A DNA stretch of 64,000 nt from Aeromonas bestiarum (GTDB taxonomy: Bacteria > Pseudomonadota > Gammaproteobacteria > Enterobacterales > Aeromonadaceae): the NCBI RefSeq assembly GCF_000819745.1, contig NZ_CDDA01000025.1, positions 1 through 64,000 on the forward strand. Direction: 5' to 3'. Under the pieces are notes generated by a model. That model was given only the letters and a program-made list of their open reading frames with translations. It ran no database searches and had not been told where the DNA came from. Position 1 is the first letter of the stretch. The number at the start of each line of letters is the position of its first letter. Made by a program: the position numbers and the translations under genes. Below are positions 18,735 through 28,644 of this stretch, piece after piece.

Positions 18735-19397
18735 ATGACCGACGCTGTTCACACCCTCAAGGGCCGTTTTCGTGGCTTTTACCCCGTCGTCATCGATGTT
18801 GAAACCGCCGGGTTCAATGCCAGAACCGACGCCTTGCTGGAAATCGCCGCCTATACCCTCAAGATGGATGAGGATGGCTGGCTTCTGCCCGACCAGATCT
18901 TTCATTTTCACGTCGAGCCATTCGAAGGCGCCAACCTGGAGAAGGCGGCGCTGGAGTTCACCGGCATAGATCCCTTCAATCCGCTGCGCGGTGCCGTCAG
19001 CGAGAGAGAAGCGCTGACCGAGATCTTCAAGGGCATTCGCAAGGGGATGAAGGAGCACGACTGCGGCCGCGCCATCATAGTGGCCCACAACGCCACCTTC
19101 GATCACGGCTTCGTGATGGCCGCCGCCGAACGTGCCGGCCTCAAGCGCAATCCGTTCCATCCGTTTGCCACCTTCGATACCGCCGCCCTCTCCGGCCTGG
19201 CACTGGGACAAACCGTGCTGGCCAAGGCGTGTCAGAGCGCCCGCATCCCGTTTGACAATAAAGAGGCGCACTCAGCCCTGTATGACACAGAACGCACTAC
19301 CGAGCTGTTTTGTCATATCGTCAACCGCTGGAAGAGCCTGGGTGGCTGGCCACCGGCCCATCCGGACGATGCCCCCACCGACGATGCAAGCGAATAA
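18735..19397 (+). CDS. rnt: Ribonuclease T
   Basis: DEDDh 3'-5' exoribonuclease that matures tRNA, 5S rRNA and 23S rRNA ends and trims the tRNA CCA tail. Exo I is VIDVETAGF, exo II is [10 protein letters not shown], and exo III is [16 protein letters not shown], supplying the Asp, Glu, Asp, His and Asp catalytic set. The 220-residue length fits RNase T. The ATG at 18735 gives the family's start [18 protein letters not shown]; upstream in-frame starts overlap the promoter region shared with the divergent chemoreceptor gene. Confidence 0.96.
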   Translation: MTDAVHTLKGRFRGFYPVVIDVETAGFNARTDALLEIAAYTLKMDEDGWLLPDQIFHFHVEPFEGANLEKAALEFTGIDPFNPLRGAVSEREALTEIFKGIRKGMKEHDCGRAIIVAHNATFDHGFVMAAAERAGLKRNPFHPFATFDTAALSGLALGQTVLAKACQSARIPFDNKEAHSALYDTERTTELFCHIVNRWKSLGGWPPAHPDDAPTDDASE

Positions 19398-19415
19398 CCG
19401 GTTTGAGCAATGAGC

Positions 19416-19443
19416 AAGAAGGCTGCCCTGGCAGCCTTCTTCT
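19416..19443. terminator. rnt terminator
   Basis: AAGAAGGCTGCC-CT-GGCAGCCTTCTT stem followed by a weak T tract. Confidence 0.75.
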
Positions 19444-19659
19444 ATTGGGTTGGCAGTATCAAGCTGGTTTGACCAGAATGGCGAAAACAGGCCCATACAA
19501 GGCCGTTTTTCACCCCCACGCCCGTCTTGCTCCCCCAGCCCAGCCAAGAATGCTGCCAACAGGCGTTTTGCCTGATTTTTTACTCGACATTTGTCACGTT
19601 TTTCGCAAACTAACGGCCTTTCACATGACAGACAGCAACACAATCCATAAGGAAATCAA

Positions 19660-20982
19660 ATGAATCCTGTTGTTATCGCAGTTGCGCTGATGCTGGTGCT
19701 CAGCCTGCTGCGGATCAATGTGGTGGTCTCCCTCTCCATCGGCGCCATCGTCGGCGGCCTGATCGGCGGACTCTCACTGCAGGAGACACTCAGCACCTTT
19801 ACCGGTGGTCTGGGTGGCGGCGCCGAAATCGCCCTCTCCTATGCCATGCTGGGGGCCTTTGCGGTCGCCATCTCCCGCTCCGGCATCACCGACCTGCTGG
19901 CCCGCAAGGTGATCAGCCAGTTGGGCAAGGATGCCAGCAGCTCTCGCATTCTCTGGGTCAAGAGCCTGCTGCTCACCTCGGTACTGGCGGTCTCCATCTC
20001 CTCCCAGAACCTGATCCCGGTCCACATCGCCTTCATTCCCATCCTGATCCCGCCGCTGCTGCACGTCATGGCCCAGATGCAGATCGACCGCCGTCAGGTG
20101 GCCTGCGTCATCACCTTCGGCCTGACCGCAACCTATATGCTGTTGCCGGTCGGTTTTGGCGGCATCTTCCTCAACAACATCCTGGCCAAGAATCTGATCG
20201 ACAACGGCGTGCCGGTCGAGCACGGCCAGTTGCCGCTGGCGATGGCCATTCCTGTGCTGGGCATGTTCGTCGGTCTCTTGATCGCTGTCTTCATCAGCTA
20301 CCGCAAGCCGCGCCAATATGATCTGGAAAAAATCCTGGCCGCCGAGCCGGAAGCGGTGGAGCTCAACCTCAATCACATCTGGGTGGCCCTGCTGGCCATA
20401 GGCGTGGCCCTGGGGCTGCAGTTGATGACCAACAGCATAGTGCTGGGGGCGCTGGCCGGTTTCGTCATCTTCACCTGCGGCGGTGTCATCAAGTTTCGCG
20501 AGAGCCAGGACGCCTTCACCCAGGGCGTGCGCATGATGTCTCTCATCGGCTTCATCATGATCTCGGCCGCCGGCTTCGCCGCCGTGATGAAGGCCACCCA
20601 CGGGGTGGAGAGCCTGGTGCAGTCCGTCTCCGCGGTGATTGGGGACCAGAAGGGCCTCGCCGCCTTCCTGATGCTGCTGGTCGGCCTCTTGATCACCATG
20701 GGGATAGGCTCCTCCTTCTCCACAGTGCCCATCATAGCCACTATCTATGTGCCCCTGTGCATCCACCTCGGCTTCTCGCCCATGGCCACCATAGCCCTGG
20801 TGGGTGCAGCCGGTGCGCTGGGGGATGCGGGTTCCCCCGCCTCCGACTCGACGCTCGGCCCCACCTCCGGCCTCAACGCCGACGGCCAGCACGACCACAT
20901 CTGGGACAGCGTGGTGCCCACCTTCATCCACTACAACATACCGCTCATCATCTTCGGCTGGATTGCCGCCATGGTGCTCTGA
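19660..20982 (+). CDS. YuiF-type Na+/H+ antiporter family transporter
   Basis: Inner-membrane protein of 440 residues with about 12 helices. It begins with [21 protein letters not shown], and the family motif region [10 protein letters not shown] is near residue 70. The intramembrane polar block [20 protein letters not shown], near residue 395, is characteristic of this antiporter group. Ions or substrates cannot be assigned with certainty; a relative in Bacillus has been tied to histidine uptake. AAGGAAATCAA precedes the ATG. The 260-bp upstream gap, AT-rich near 19570-19630, should hold the promoter. Monocistronic. Confidence 0.85.
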   Translation: MNPVVIAVALMLVLSLLRINVVVSLSIGAIVGGLIGGLSLQETLSTFTGGLGGGAEIALSYAMLGAFAVAISRSGITDLLARKVISQLGKDASSSRILWVKSLLLTSVLAVSISSQNLIPVHIAFIPILIPPLLHVMAQMQIDRRQVACVITFGLTATYMLLPVGFGGIFLNNILAKNLIDNGVPVEHGQLPLAMAIPVLGMFVGLLIAVFISYRKPRQYDLEKILAAEPEAVELNLNHIWVALLAIGVALGLQLMTNSIVLGALAGFVIFTCGGVIKFRESQDAFTQGVRMMSLIGFIMISAAGFAAVMKATHGVESLVQSVSAVIGDQKGLAAFLMLLVGLLITMGIGSSFSTVPIIATIYVPLCIHLGFSPMATIALVGAAGALGDAGSPASDSTLGPTSGLNADGQHDHIWDSVVPTFIHYNIPLIIFGWIAAMVL

Positions 20983-21011
20983 GCCCCCGGACAAGATAGA
21001 TGCAAATACGC

Positions 21012-21037
21012 AAAAGGCGACCTCAGGGTCGCCTTTT
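21012..21037. terminator. Terminator of the YuiF-type gene
   Basis: AAAAGGCGACC-TCA-GGGTCGCCTTTT stem. Confidence 0.85.
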
Positions 21038-21198
21038 CGTTGTCCGTCATGTGCAACCCGTCCTCCAGCCAGGGCTTGGCACAGGTGTCCTGCTGGCAGG
21101 CACTCGCTTGGCTCGGGATCCCCTCTCAACTCCGGCCCAGGCTATTGCCACCACGGCTGGCTTGCCCCAACACAGGTGTCACAGACTGCAGGCGACAG

Positions 21199-21222
21199 GG
21201 CAGAGGCAGAGGCAGAGGCAGA
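21199..21222. repeat. Hexanucleotide microsatellite (GGCAGA)x4
   Basis: Four perfect copies followed by GGCA, in non-coding DNA. Confidence 0.9.
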
Positions 21223-21311
21223 GGCAATATGCTAGCTCTCCCTAGCCAACACAATCCCGGCCTCTGAGCGGGGCCAGTCCAGACCCATCAACCAACCAAA
21301 TGACAGGCAAC

Positions 21312-21340
21312 AAAAAGGCCGCTCAATGAGCGGCCTTTTT
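21312..21340. terminator. deaD terminator
   Basis: AAAAAGGCCGCTC-AAT-GAGCGGCCTTTTT; the deaD stop is 18 bp away on the minus strand. Confidence 0.87.
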
Positions 21341-21357
21341 ATCAAGACTATCAGGAC

Positions 21358-23238
21358 TTAGCTGTCGCGGCGCTTGTTGCCACCGAACTTGCGATCCTTG
21401 TTGAAGCCACCTTCACGGCGCTCCCCGCTCTTGTTGAACGGACGGTCACCGCTGGGGCGGCGATCCTTGTTGAAAGGACGATCGCTGCGCGGAGGACGGG
21501 GGGCAGTGTTGCTGCCGGCCGGCACTTCGGTGTAGCGGGTGATCATCAGCGGACGCTGACAAACACGGGCTTTCTTGATCACTTCCAGCACATCGGCGGT
21601 CATGCCCTTGGGCAGATCGACGGTGGAGAAGTCATCGGCGATGTCGATGTTGCCGATGAAACGGCTCTCGATGTTCGCTTCGTTGGCGATGGCGCCCACG
21701 ATCTGGCCCGGCTTGACACCGTGATGGGCACCCACGTCTACGCGGTAACGCTCCATCTCTACATCAGGATTGTCTTTCAGCGGACGCGGCTCGAGAGACG
21801 GCATGCGACGGGCAGGACGATCACCACGGTCGGCGAAGTCACGACCACCGTCACGGCGTTCGAAGTCACGGCCACCACGATCGTTGCTCGGGTTGAACTG
21901 CGGCTCTGCGATGGACTCATCCAGCAGCAGCGGTTGGTCACCCTGCACCAGCTTGGCCAGTGCGGCAGCCAGCTCCAGCGGATCGGCAGAATCTTCTTCG
22001 ATCAGCTCGTTCACCAGGTTGTGGTAGATCTCAAGCTCTTCGCCCATCATGGTTTCCCGGATGCGCTCTTTGAACTTGGTCATGCGGTGCTGGTTGATGT
22101 CCTCGGTGCTCGGCATCTTCATCGGCTCGATGGCCTGACGAGTGGCGTGCTCGATGGCGCGCAGCATGCGGCGCTCACGGGGAGCAACAAACAGGATGGC
22201 CTCACCCTTGCGACCAGCACGGCCGGTACGGCCGATACGGTGTACGTAGGATTCGGTATCGTACGGAATGTCGTAGTTCACCACGTGAGTGATGCGCTCA
22301 ACGTCCAGACCACGGGCGACGACGTCGGTGGCGATCAGGATGTCCAGCTGGCCTTGACGCAGCTTGTCGACGGTACGCTCACGCAGCTTCTGCGGGATGT
22401 CACCGTGCAGCGCTTCACAGGCGTGACCACGGGCGGCCAGTTTGCCAGCCAGCTCTTCGGCCGCGTTCTTGGTGCGCACGAAGACCAGTACGGCTTCGTA
22501 CGGCTCGACTTCCAGCAGACGGGTCATGGCGTCCAGCTTGTGCAGACCGGTTACCTGCCAGTAGCGCTGGCGGATGGTCGGTGCGGTGGACGTCTTGGTG
22601 ATGATCTTGATCTCTTTCGGCTGCTTCAGGTGCTTCTGGGCAACACGACGGATCTGGTCCGGCATGGTGGCAGAGAAGAGCGCGACCTGACGGGTGGCCG
22701 GGCACTGTTCCATGATCCAGTCCACGTCGTCGATGAAGCCCATACGCAGCATTTCATCGGCTTCGTCCAGAACCAGGGCTTTCAGGCCGGAGAGGTCCAG
22801 GTTCTTGCGACGGATCAGGTCCATCACACGGCCAGGGGTACCGACGACAACCTGAGCACCACGACGCAGGGCGCGGGTCTGGGTTTCGTAAGAGGAACCA
22901 CCGTAGATGGGCAGGACATGGAAGTCCGGCATGTGCTTGGCGTAACGTTGGCACGCCTCGGCAACCTGCAGCGCCAGTTCACGGGTCGGTGCCAGCACCA
23001 AAACCTGGGTATTGCGGTTACCAGCTTCCAGACGAGACAACAGAGGCAAGGCAAAAGCAGCGGTCTTCCCTGTACCGGTTTGCGCCTGCCCCAGCAGATC
23101 GTGTCCCGCCATCAGGTGGGGAATTGCTGCGGCCTGGATCGGTGACGGGCGCTCATAGCCCACGTCCTGCAGCGCTTTCAATACAGGCGCGGCCAGTCCA
23201 AGCTCACTAAAAAGGGGCAGTTGTTCGGTATCAGACAT
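21358..23238 (-). CDS. deaD: DEAD-box ATP-dependent RNA helicase DeaD/CsdA
   Basis: RNA helicase for ribosome assembly and mRNA unwinding, important in the cold. The 626 residues match E. coli DeaD. Motifs in order: Q motif near residue 10-37, AQTGTGKT (motif I, near 54), PTRELA, TPGRV, the DEAD box near 157, SAT, and HRIGRTGRAG (motif VI, near 330). After these come the DeaD-specific RNA-binding domain (residues 485-560) and a basic Arg/Gly/Asp-rich tail. The 181-bp upstream gap could hold a structured cold-shock leader, as in E. coli, but no element was identified. Monocistronic with a strong terminator. Confidence 0.96.
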   Translation of the reverse strand: MSDTEQLPLFSELGLAAPVLKALQDVGYERPSPIQAAAIPHLMAGHDLLGQAQTGTGKTAAFALPLLSRLEAGNRNTQVLVLAPTRELALQVAEACQRYAKHMPDFHVLPIYGGSSYETQTRALRRGAQVVVGTPGRVMDLIRRKNLDLSGLKALVLDEADEMLRMGFIDDVDWIMEQCPATRQVALFSATMPDQIRRVAQKHLKQPKEIKIITKTSTAPTIRQRYWQVTGLHKLDAMTRLLEVEPYEAVLVFVRTKNAAEELAGKLAARGHACEALHGDIPQKLRERTVDKLRQGQLDILIATDVVARGLDVERITHVVNYDIPYDTESYVHRIGRTGRAGRKGEAILFVAPRERRMLRAIEHATRQAIEPMKMPSTEDINQHRMTKFKERIRETMMGEELEIYHNLVNELIEEDSADPLELAAALAKLVQGDQPLLLDESIAEPQFNPSNDRGGRDFERRDGGRDFADRGDRPARRMPSLEPRPLKDNPDVEMERYRVDVGAHHGVKPGQIVGAIANEANIESRFIGNIDIADDFSTVDLPKGMTADVLEVIKKARVCQRPLMITRYTEVPAGSNTAPRPPRSDRPFNKDRRPSGDRPFNKSGERREGGFNKDRKFGGNKRRDS

Positions 23239-23419
23239 AGATTCTTCCAGATTAAGGCAGGCGGCTAAGCACCGCGGAATAGCAAAAAGGCGGCGATTAT
23301 AGCGCCACTTTGTTCTGCTGTCTTGAAAAATGTGATAAGCCTCTCAAGACGTTGGCAATTATAGAGGGATCTCGCGACTATGGCTTGCTTATTTTGCACT
23401 CATGGTGCGTTATTGCAGA

Positions 23420-23881
23420 TCACTCCTCGCTGGAGTCCTTGCCCCGCTTGTGTTTGAGCACTGCCATGGTCAATCGACTGGTGCACAGTAAACGCTCACG
23501 TTCGTCTCGAATTTCAATCTGCCACACCTGGGTCGTTGCCCCCAGATGCAGTGGCGAGCAACGCCCCGTCACCACCCCTTCCCGCTTGGCCCGCAGATGG
23601 TTGGCATTCACTTCCAGTCCCACACAGTAGCTGTCCGCGCCCACCGCCATATTGGCGGCCAGGGATCCCAGCGTCTCTGCCAGCACAACGGACGCACCGC
23701 CGTGCAGCATGCCAAGGGGCTGATGGGTGCGGTGATCCACCGGCATGGTGGCCGCCAGCCAGTCAGGGCCAAAGGCGGTGTAGACGATGTCCAAGTGGGC
23801 CATCAGGGTGTTGCGGGAACTGGCATTGAGCCCCTCCAGGCTCATGGGCTTGCGCCAGATGGCGCTGTTTTCTTGACTCAT
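23420..23881 (-). CDS. menI: Hotdog-fold thioesterase, MenI/YdiI type
   Basis: Acyl-CoA thioesterase of 153 residues closely resembling E. coli YdiI/MenI, which hydrolyses 1,4-dihydroxy-2-naphthoyl-CoA in menaquinone synthesis. Conserved blocks are MPVDHRTHQPLGMLHGGASV, the catalytic glutamate in VVLAETLGS near residue 70, GLEVNANHLRAKREG, and PLHLGATTQVWQIEI. Both ends extend a few residues beyond the E. coli protein. It lies downstream of the ydiJ pair on the same strand, as ydiI sits near ydiJ in E. coli, but a hairpin at 23951-23976 lies between them. Confidence 0.9.
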   Translation of the reverse strand: MSQENSAIWRKPMSLEGLNASSRNTLMAHLDIVYTAFGPDWLAATMPVDHRTHQPLGMLHGGASVVLAETLGSLAANMAVGADSYCVGLEVNANHLRAKREGVVTGRCSPLHLGATTQVWQIEIRDERERLLCTSRLTMAVLKHKRGKDSSEE

Positions 23882-23950
23882 GGCGAGCAGACTCCTTGTG
23901 TGATCAACGGGTTATACATGAGCAGTGTCGGCGAAAAAGGGCTGGAAAAG

Positions 23951-23976
23951 AAGATGCCCCTATCAGGGGGCATCTT
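23951..23976. terminator. Terminator-like hairpin after the GNAT-like gene
   Basis: AAGATGCCCC/GGGGCATCTT stem. The minus-strand T tract after it is short (CTTTT), so read-through into menI is possible. Confidence 0.6.
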
Positions 23977-24003
23977 GCCAAGCCAGCTCCTGATGCCGGA
24001 CTC

Positions 24004-24492
24004 TCACCAGGGATAGGTCACGCCGGGCCACTCGGCCCAGGGCTGCTCCCTCCCCGGCAAGCAGGGGTCGGGCCAGTGCCACACCTTGCCCAGCCAGAGC
24101 CGCAGTTCGGCTTCCAGCTCAACATCGGTGAGGGGGGCCTCGGCCAGCCTCCAGAAGAAGAGCTCCACCGCCACCTCCGGCAGCACCGAGGGGTAGAGAT
24201 AGACCCCGCCCCAAAATTGCGGCTCCCGCTCCGGGCTCCAGAGGCCATAGGCGAAGGAGCGCTTGGCCAGAAACTCGGAACGCTGCCACTCCAGATCCCC
24301 CTCGTGCTGGCCCAGACTGAACTGGGCAGAGGGCCAGACGTCATCCGGGCGAAACAACTGGTGCAGCTGCTCCCGCTCGCGCTGCATGGCCACAAACTCC
24401 ACCACAGCCTGGCTCTGGGCGACAGACAACAGCAGGAAGTGCGGGTGCCGAAAGGCTTGTGGCACCCGAAACCGCTTGGGCAGCGTCAGCAT
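24004..24492 (-). CDS. GNAT-like hypothetical protein overlapping ydiJ
   Basis: A 162-residue soluble protein. The middle has FAYGLWSPEREPQFWGGVYLYP, and the end has a W-x-D-P-x-LPGREQPW pattern. These resemble a poorly described group of GNAT-fold proteins in which a predicted acetyltransferase core is followed by a conserved PGRE-x-PW tail. That placement is from memory and is tentative. Its ATG (24492-24490) overlaps the ydiJ stop TGA by one base (TGATG), so it is translationally coupled to ydiJ. A link to the ydiJ reaction can be suspected but not shown. Confidence 0.6.
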   Translation of the reverse strand: MLTLPKRFRVPQAFRHPHFLLLSVAQSQAVVEFVAMQREREQLHQLFRPDDVWPSAQFSLGQHEGDLEWQRSEFLAKRSFAYGLWSPEREPQFWGGVYLYPSVLPEVAVELFFWRLAEAPLTDVELEAELRLWLGKVWHWPDPCLPGREQPWAEWPGVTYPW

Positions 24493-27400
24493 CAGAGCAG
24501 TTCCAGCAGGGCCTGCAGCGGATGCTTGAGTTTATCCCCCTCCATCCGCTTGACCTGGCTGCGGCACGAGTAACCTGTGGCCAGACAGCGCTCTTTGGGC
24601 AGGCGGGAGAGCGGCTCTGCCCAGCTAAGCCCGTAGATCCCCTTGGAATTTTCCACCTGTTTGGCGTCGTGGCCATAGGTGCCGGCCATGCCGCAGCAAC
24701 CCACGGACACAGGCTGCAAGCGGCCCCCAAAACGCTGGAACAAGGTGCCCCAGTCACCGTGAGTCGACGGCTTGGCGGTCTTCTCAGTGCAGTGGGCAAA
24801 CAGATACCAGGGCTCGGCCTGCTCACCCTCGCTCACCCTGCTCTCAGGAGCGGGTAAAGAGAGCAGCCACTCCTGGGGCAGCAGCACCTGAAAGTCGCCA
24901 CGGGCCGAACCCAGGGCCTTGGCATACTCGTCCCGATAGCAAAGCACCAGTGAAGGATCGACTCCCACCATGGGAATGCCCAGCGCCGCTATCTTGTTGA
25001 GGAACTGGGCACTGTTGGCCGCGGTGCGGGCAAAAGCGCGCAGGAACCCCTTCACGTGCTGGGGCTTGCCGTTGGGCTTGAATGGCAGCAGATAGGGTTG
25101 CAGCCCAAGCTTGCTGGCAAGCTTCACCAAGTCCCGCACCACGGGGGCGTCGTAATAACTGGTGAAGGGATCCTGCACTATGAGCACCACGTTGGCACGC
25201 TGCTCCGGGCTCATGGCCTCGAGGCCCGGCAGGTCGAAATAGCGCGCCTTGTTGTCGTGCAGGGATTCGGCCAGGGTCGGCACGCTCAATAGCGGCACAT
25301 CCACCATGCCGATGCTCTTCTCGGTCGCCTTCTGGGCCCACTCTTTCTCGAGGAAGAAGTTGACCAGTTTCGGCGCTCTGGCCAGCAGGGGGGCATAGCT
25401 TTCGACTGTGCCGACGAAGTAATCCTTGGGGCCCCGCAGGTAGCGGCTGTGATAAAGCTGCATGAAACGGGCGCGGAAGGTGGGCACATCCACCTTGATG
25501 GGGCACTGGCTGGTGCAGGCCTTGCACGCCAGGCACCCTTCCATCGCCTCCATCACCTCGTGGGAGAAGTCATACTGGCCGCGGGCACGGGCCAGGGTGT
25601 TGCGAAACTTGTCGACAATGCTCTTGAAACGCAGACCGCCGCTTTGCAGCGCCACCTCCTCGGCCAGGGGATCGAAGCCCTGCTGTGCCAGCTGGCGCAG
25701 CCATTCGCGCATCAGCCCGGCCCGCCCTTTCGGCGAGTGGCGACGGTCGCGGCTGATCTTGACCGAGGGGCACATGGGGGAGTCGGTCTCGAAGGTGAAA
25801 CAGAGGCCGTTGCCGTTGCAATCCATGGCGCGGGTATAGCTTTCCCGCACCGCAATCGGGATCTGGCGGTCGAACTTGCCGCGCTTGGGCCCGTCCACCG
25901 ACACCAGTTCGGCCCCGCTGCCATAAGGCATGCAGATCTTGCCCGGGTTGATGCGGTTGGCGGGGTCAAAGGCCCCCTTGACCCGTTGCAGCTCTTCCCA
26001 CAACTCGCCGAAGAAGGCGGGGCTGTATTCGGAGCGAAAACCCTTGCCGTGCTCGCCCCACATCAGGCCGCCATATTTGGCGGTGAGCGCCACCACCTGA
26101 TCCGAGATGCGTCGCAGCAGCACCTCCTGCTCGGGATCGCACAAATCCAGCGCCGGGCGCACGTGCAGCACGCCCGCATCGACGTGACCGAACATGCCGT
26201 AGTCGAGGCCATGGCCATCGAGCAGGGCGCGAAACTCCATGATGAAATCGGCCAGGGATTCCGGCGGCACGGCAGTATCTTCGGTGAAGGCCACCGGCTT
26301 CTTGCGTCCCTCGGCGTTGCCAAGCAGCCCTACCGACTTCTTGCGCATGGCGTAGATGGTCTCGATGCTCGGCAGATGGCTGCACACCTGATAGCCGATG
26401 ATGCCCGCCTCGCCACGCGCCAACAGATCGTCGATACGGCGGCACAGCTCGGCCACCTTGGCTTGGTGCTTGTCCTCATCTGTGTCGGCAAACTCGACGA
26501 TGTTGAGCCCCTGCAGATCCTTGCCGGGCACGTCCTCAATGAAGGCCTTGACCGAATGCCAGATGATGTCGGCGCGAGCCAGCCCCAGCACCCGGGAGTC
26601 CACCGTCTCCACCGACAGGGCCTGCGCCTCCACCATAAAGGGGGCATTGCGCAGAGCCGACGGGAAGCTGTCGTACTTGACGTTGACGAGCGTTCGGTAG
26701 CGCGGAATGGCCGTGATGTTGAGGCGGGCCTCGGTGATGAAGCCAAGAGATCCTTCCGAGCCGCACAGCACCCGGCTTATGTCCAGTGTGTCGGTCTCGG
26801 GAATATAAAGATGCTTGAGATCGTAACCGGTCAAGAAGCGGTTGAGCTTGGGGAAGGTCGCCTCTATGTCGGCGCGGCGCTCTTTACCGATGCGGTAGAG
26901 GGTGCGATAGATCTCCCCCTCCCGGCTTTCAAGCGCCAGCTTGTCGGCGAGACGCGCCCCCGTGACCGGCTCGGTCGCCATGAGATCGCCGTTCTCCAGC
27001 ACTGCTTTCAGGCCAAGCACGTGATCCGAGGTCTTGCCGTAGACCAGCGACCCCTGCCCCGAGGCATCTGTGTTGACCATGCCGCCCAGGGTGGCGCGGT
27101 TGGAGGTGGAGAGATCCGGCGAGAAGAAGTAACCGTGGGGTTTGAGATAGGCGTTGAGCTGGTCTTTCACCACACCAGCCTGGGCCCGCACCCAGCCCTC
27201 TTCCAGATTAATTTCCATGATCTGGTTCATATGGCGCGAGAGATCGACGATAATGCCGCCGCCCAAGGATTGACCATTGGTGCCGGTACCGCCGCCGCGA
27301 GGGAAGAAACTCAAGGTCGCGTACTCGGGCCCCTGGGCCAGCTTGAGCATCACCGCAATATCGTCCGCACTGCGCGGATAGAGAACCGCCTGAGGTACAA

Positions 27401-27548
27401 CCTGATAGACGCTGTTATCCGTCGCCATCGCCAACCGGCTTGCATAAGACTTTTCGATATCACCACGAAATGCGCTGCGCTCTAGCAACTCAAGAAACTG
27501 CAGGGTTGCGGGTGACAAACTGTCCTGGTAATCGAGTCTCGGGATCAT
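24492..27548 (-). CDS. ydiJ: FAD/Fe-S oxidoreductase YdiJ (D-2-hydroxyglutarate dehydrogenase family)
   Basis: Large flavin and iron-sulfur dehydrogenase of 1018 residues, the same length as E. coli YdiJ. The N-terminal PCMH-type FAD domain has FFPRGGGTGTNGQSLGGG near residue 90, and a FAD-linked oxidase C-terminal domain follows. The ferredoxin motif CLACKACTSQCP is near residue 670, and a CCG-type heterodisulfide-reductase-like domain with GCCGMAGTYG is near residue 945. The family oxidises D-2-hydroxy acids, and YdiJ has been tied to D-2-hydroxyglutarate. The ATG at 27548 starts MIPRLDYQDSLSP; the frame continues upstream but lacks family similarity. It is divergent from the CDF gene. Confidence 0.93.
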   Translation of the reverse strand: MIPRLDYQDSLSPATLQFLELLERSAFRGDIEKSYASRLAMATDNSVYQVVPQAVLYPRSADDIAVMLKLAQGPEYATLSFFPRGGGTGTNGQSLGGGIIVDLSRHMNQIMEINLEEGWVRAQAGVVKDQLNAYLKPHGYFFSPDLSTSNRATLGGMVNTDASGQGSLVYGKTSDHVLGLKAVLENGDLMATEPVTGARLADKLALESREGEIYRTLYRIGKERRADIEATFPKLNRFLTGYDLKHLYIPETDTLDISRVLCGSEGSLGFITEARLNITAIPRYRTLVNVKYDSFPSALRNAPFMVEAQALSVETVDSRVLGLARADIIWHSVKAFIEDVPGKDLQGLNIVEFADTDEDKHQAKVAELCRRIDDLLARGEAGIIGYQVCSHLPSIETIYAMRKKSVGLLGNAEGRKKPVAFTEDTAVPPESLADFIMEFRALLDGHGLDYGMFGHVDAGVLHVRPALDLCDPEQEVLLRRISDQVVALTAKYGGLMWGEHGKGFRSEYSPAFFGELWEELQRVKGAFDPANRINPGKICMPYGSGAELVSVDGPKRGKFDRQIPIAVRESYTRAMDCNGNGLCFTFETDSPMCPSVKISRDRRHSPKGRAGLMREWLRQLAQQGFDPLAEEVALQSGGLRFKSIVDKFRNTLARARGQYDFSHEVMEAMEGCLACKACTSQCPIKVDVPTFRARFMQLYHSRYLRGPKDYFVGTVESYAPLLARAPKLVNFFLEKEWAQKATEKSIGMVDVPLLSVPTLAESLHDNKARYFDLPGLEAMSPEQRANVVLIVQDPFTSYYDAPVVRDLVKLASKLGLQPYLLPFKPNGKPQHVKGFLRAFARTAANSAQFLNKIAALGIPMVGVDPSLVLCYRDEYAKALGSARGDFQVLLPQEWLLSLPAPESRVSEGEQAEPWYLFAHCTEKTAKPSTHGDWGTLFQRFGGRLQPVSVGCCGMAGTYGHDAKQVENSKGIYGLSWAEPLSRLPKERCLATGYSCRSQVKRMEGDKLKHPLQALLELL

Positions 27549-27717
27549 GAATCCTTGTTCCCATCCTTTGCTTGATGCCGGTACTCCGGCGACAACGACC
27601 GTTCGGGCCAGCCTCTTCGCGGGCCCCCGAACCAGTCCGCTCACATGTGAGCGGGCAGTATATCAGCTAGAAAACCGCTTGCGCGCGCAATCTTCACCAT
27701 TTGAAAGGAGGACTTTT

Positions 27718-28644
27718 ATGGCTCATTACAGCCATGTTATCAGTACGCTGATCCGCACCGAAAAACAGGCGCTGACCCTGTCGCTGTTCGGTTGCATCAC
27801 CTTTGCCATCTTCGGCATCGGCTATGGCCTGTTCGTCGGCTCCAACGCCATCATGCTCGATGGCATCTTCACCCTGTTCAGCATGGGCATGACGGGGCTC
27901 GGGCTCATCACCGCCTACCTGGTTACCCGCCCCTCAGATGATCGCTTCCAGTACGGCTACGCCCACTTCGAGCCCATCACCAACGTCATCAACGGCGCCA
28001 TCATTCTGCTGCTCTGCCTCGGCGCCTTCTACAGCGGTATCACCTCCCTGCTGGCAGGAGGCCGGGAGATCGATCTCGGCCACGCCCTCGTCTACGCCGC
28101 CGTCTGCACCTTCTTCTGCGCCATCATCTATCGCATCGAAGCCCGGGTCGCCGAGCAGATTGACTCCGAGCTGGTGCGGGTCGACTCCAAGGAGTGGCTG
28201 GTGGATACCCTGCTCAGCGCCACCCTGCTGATCGGTTTCGTGGTGGCCATCGGGCTCGATGCCCTCGGCTACGGCCACTACAACCGCTACATAGATCCCG
28301 TGCTGGTCACCCTGCTGGCCCTCTGTGCCACCCTGATCCCCATCAAGGTGCTGGGCCGCAACCTGCGGGAGGTGTTGAAGATAGCCCCCAAGGGCGATGT
28401 GCCCCGGCAAGTTGAGCAGGAGATCGAGGCCCTGCGCCTGCGCCATGGCATCGAGTGCTACAGCCATCTGGCGAAAAGCGGCCGCCGCTTCGATCTGGAA
28501 TTGAACATTCTGGTGGCGCCGGGGCAGGAGTGGCCCATCGAGCGCCAGGATGCCCTGCGCCAGGAGCTCTGGTCCCGCCTCGGCGATACCCTGGGGGATG
28601 CCTGGCTCTCGGTCTGCTTCACCCGCGAGAAACGCTGGTTGTAA
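27718..28644 (+). CDS. Cation diffusion facilitator family metal transporter
   Basis: Inner-membrane divalent-metal/proton antiporter of 308 residues with five to six helices and a C-terminal cytoplasmic domain. The helix 2 aspartate (IMLDGIFTLFSMG) and the helix 2-3 loop histidine (YGYAHFEPITN) occupy the places of the CDF metal site, but the usual second HxxxD is not of the FieF/ZitB type. The metal (Zn, Fe, Mn or Co) is therefore not predicted. The ATG at 27718 follows GAAAGGAGGAC. The frame extends to 27547 over the ydiJ start, which is rejected. Divergent from ydiJ. Confidence 0.85.
   Translation: MAHYSHVISTLIRTEKQALTLSLFGCITFAIFGIGYGLFVGSNAIMLDGIFTLFSMGMTGLGLITAYLVTRPSDDRFQYGYAHFEPITNVINGAIILLLCLGAFYSGITSLLAGGREIDLGHALVYAAVCTFFCAIIYRIEARVAEQIDSELVRVDSKEWLVDTLLSATLLIGFVVAIGLDALGYGHYNRYIDPVLVTLLALCATLIPIKVLGRNLREVLKIAPKGDVPRQVEQEIEALRLRHGIECYSHLAKSGRRFDLELNILVAPGQEWPIERQDALRQELWSRLGDTLGDAWLSVCFTREKRWL

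Larger units (their letters stand above)
20983..21357. other. Intergenic region between two convergent genes
   Basis: About 375 bp bounded by terminators at 21012-21037 and 21312-21340. Between them there is no credible ORF. It contains a hexanucleotide microsatellite at 21199-21222 and two copies of CACAGGTGTC (near 21080 and 21171). Confidence 0.6.

Noticed and set aside
21199-21222. (GGCAGA)4 as a phase-variation switch
   Set aside because: It lies between two terminators, outside any gene, and the six-base period would not change a reading frame.
25449-27485. 678-codon open frame on the plus strand opposite ydiJ
   Set aside because: Mirror frame of ydiJ with His/Ala/Gly bias and no recognisable domain.
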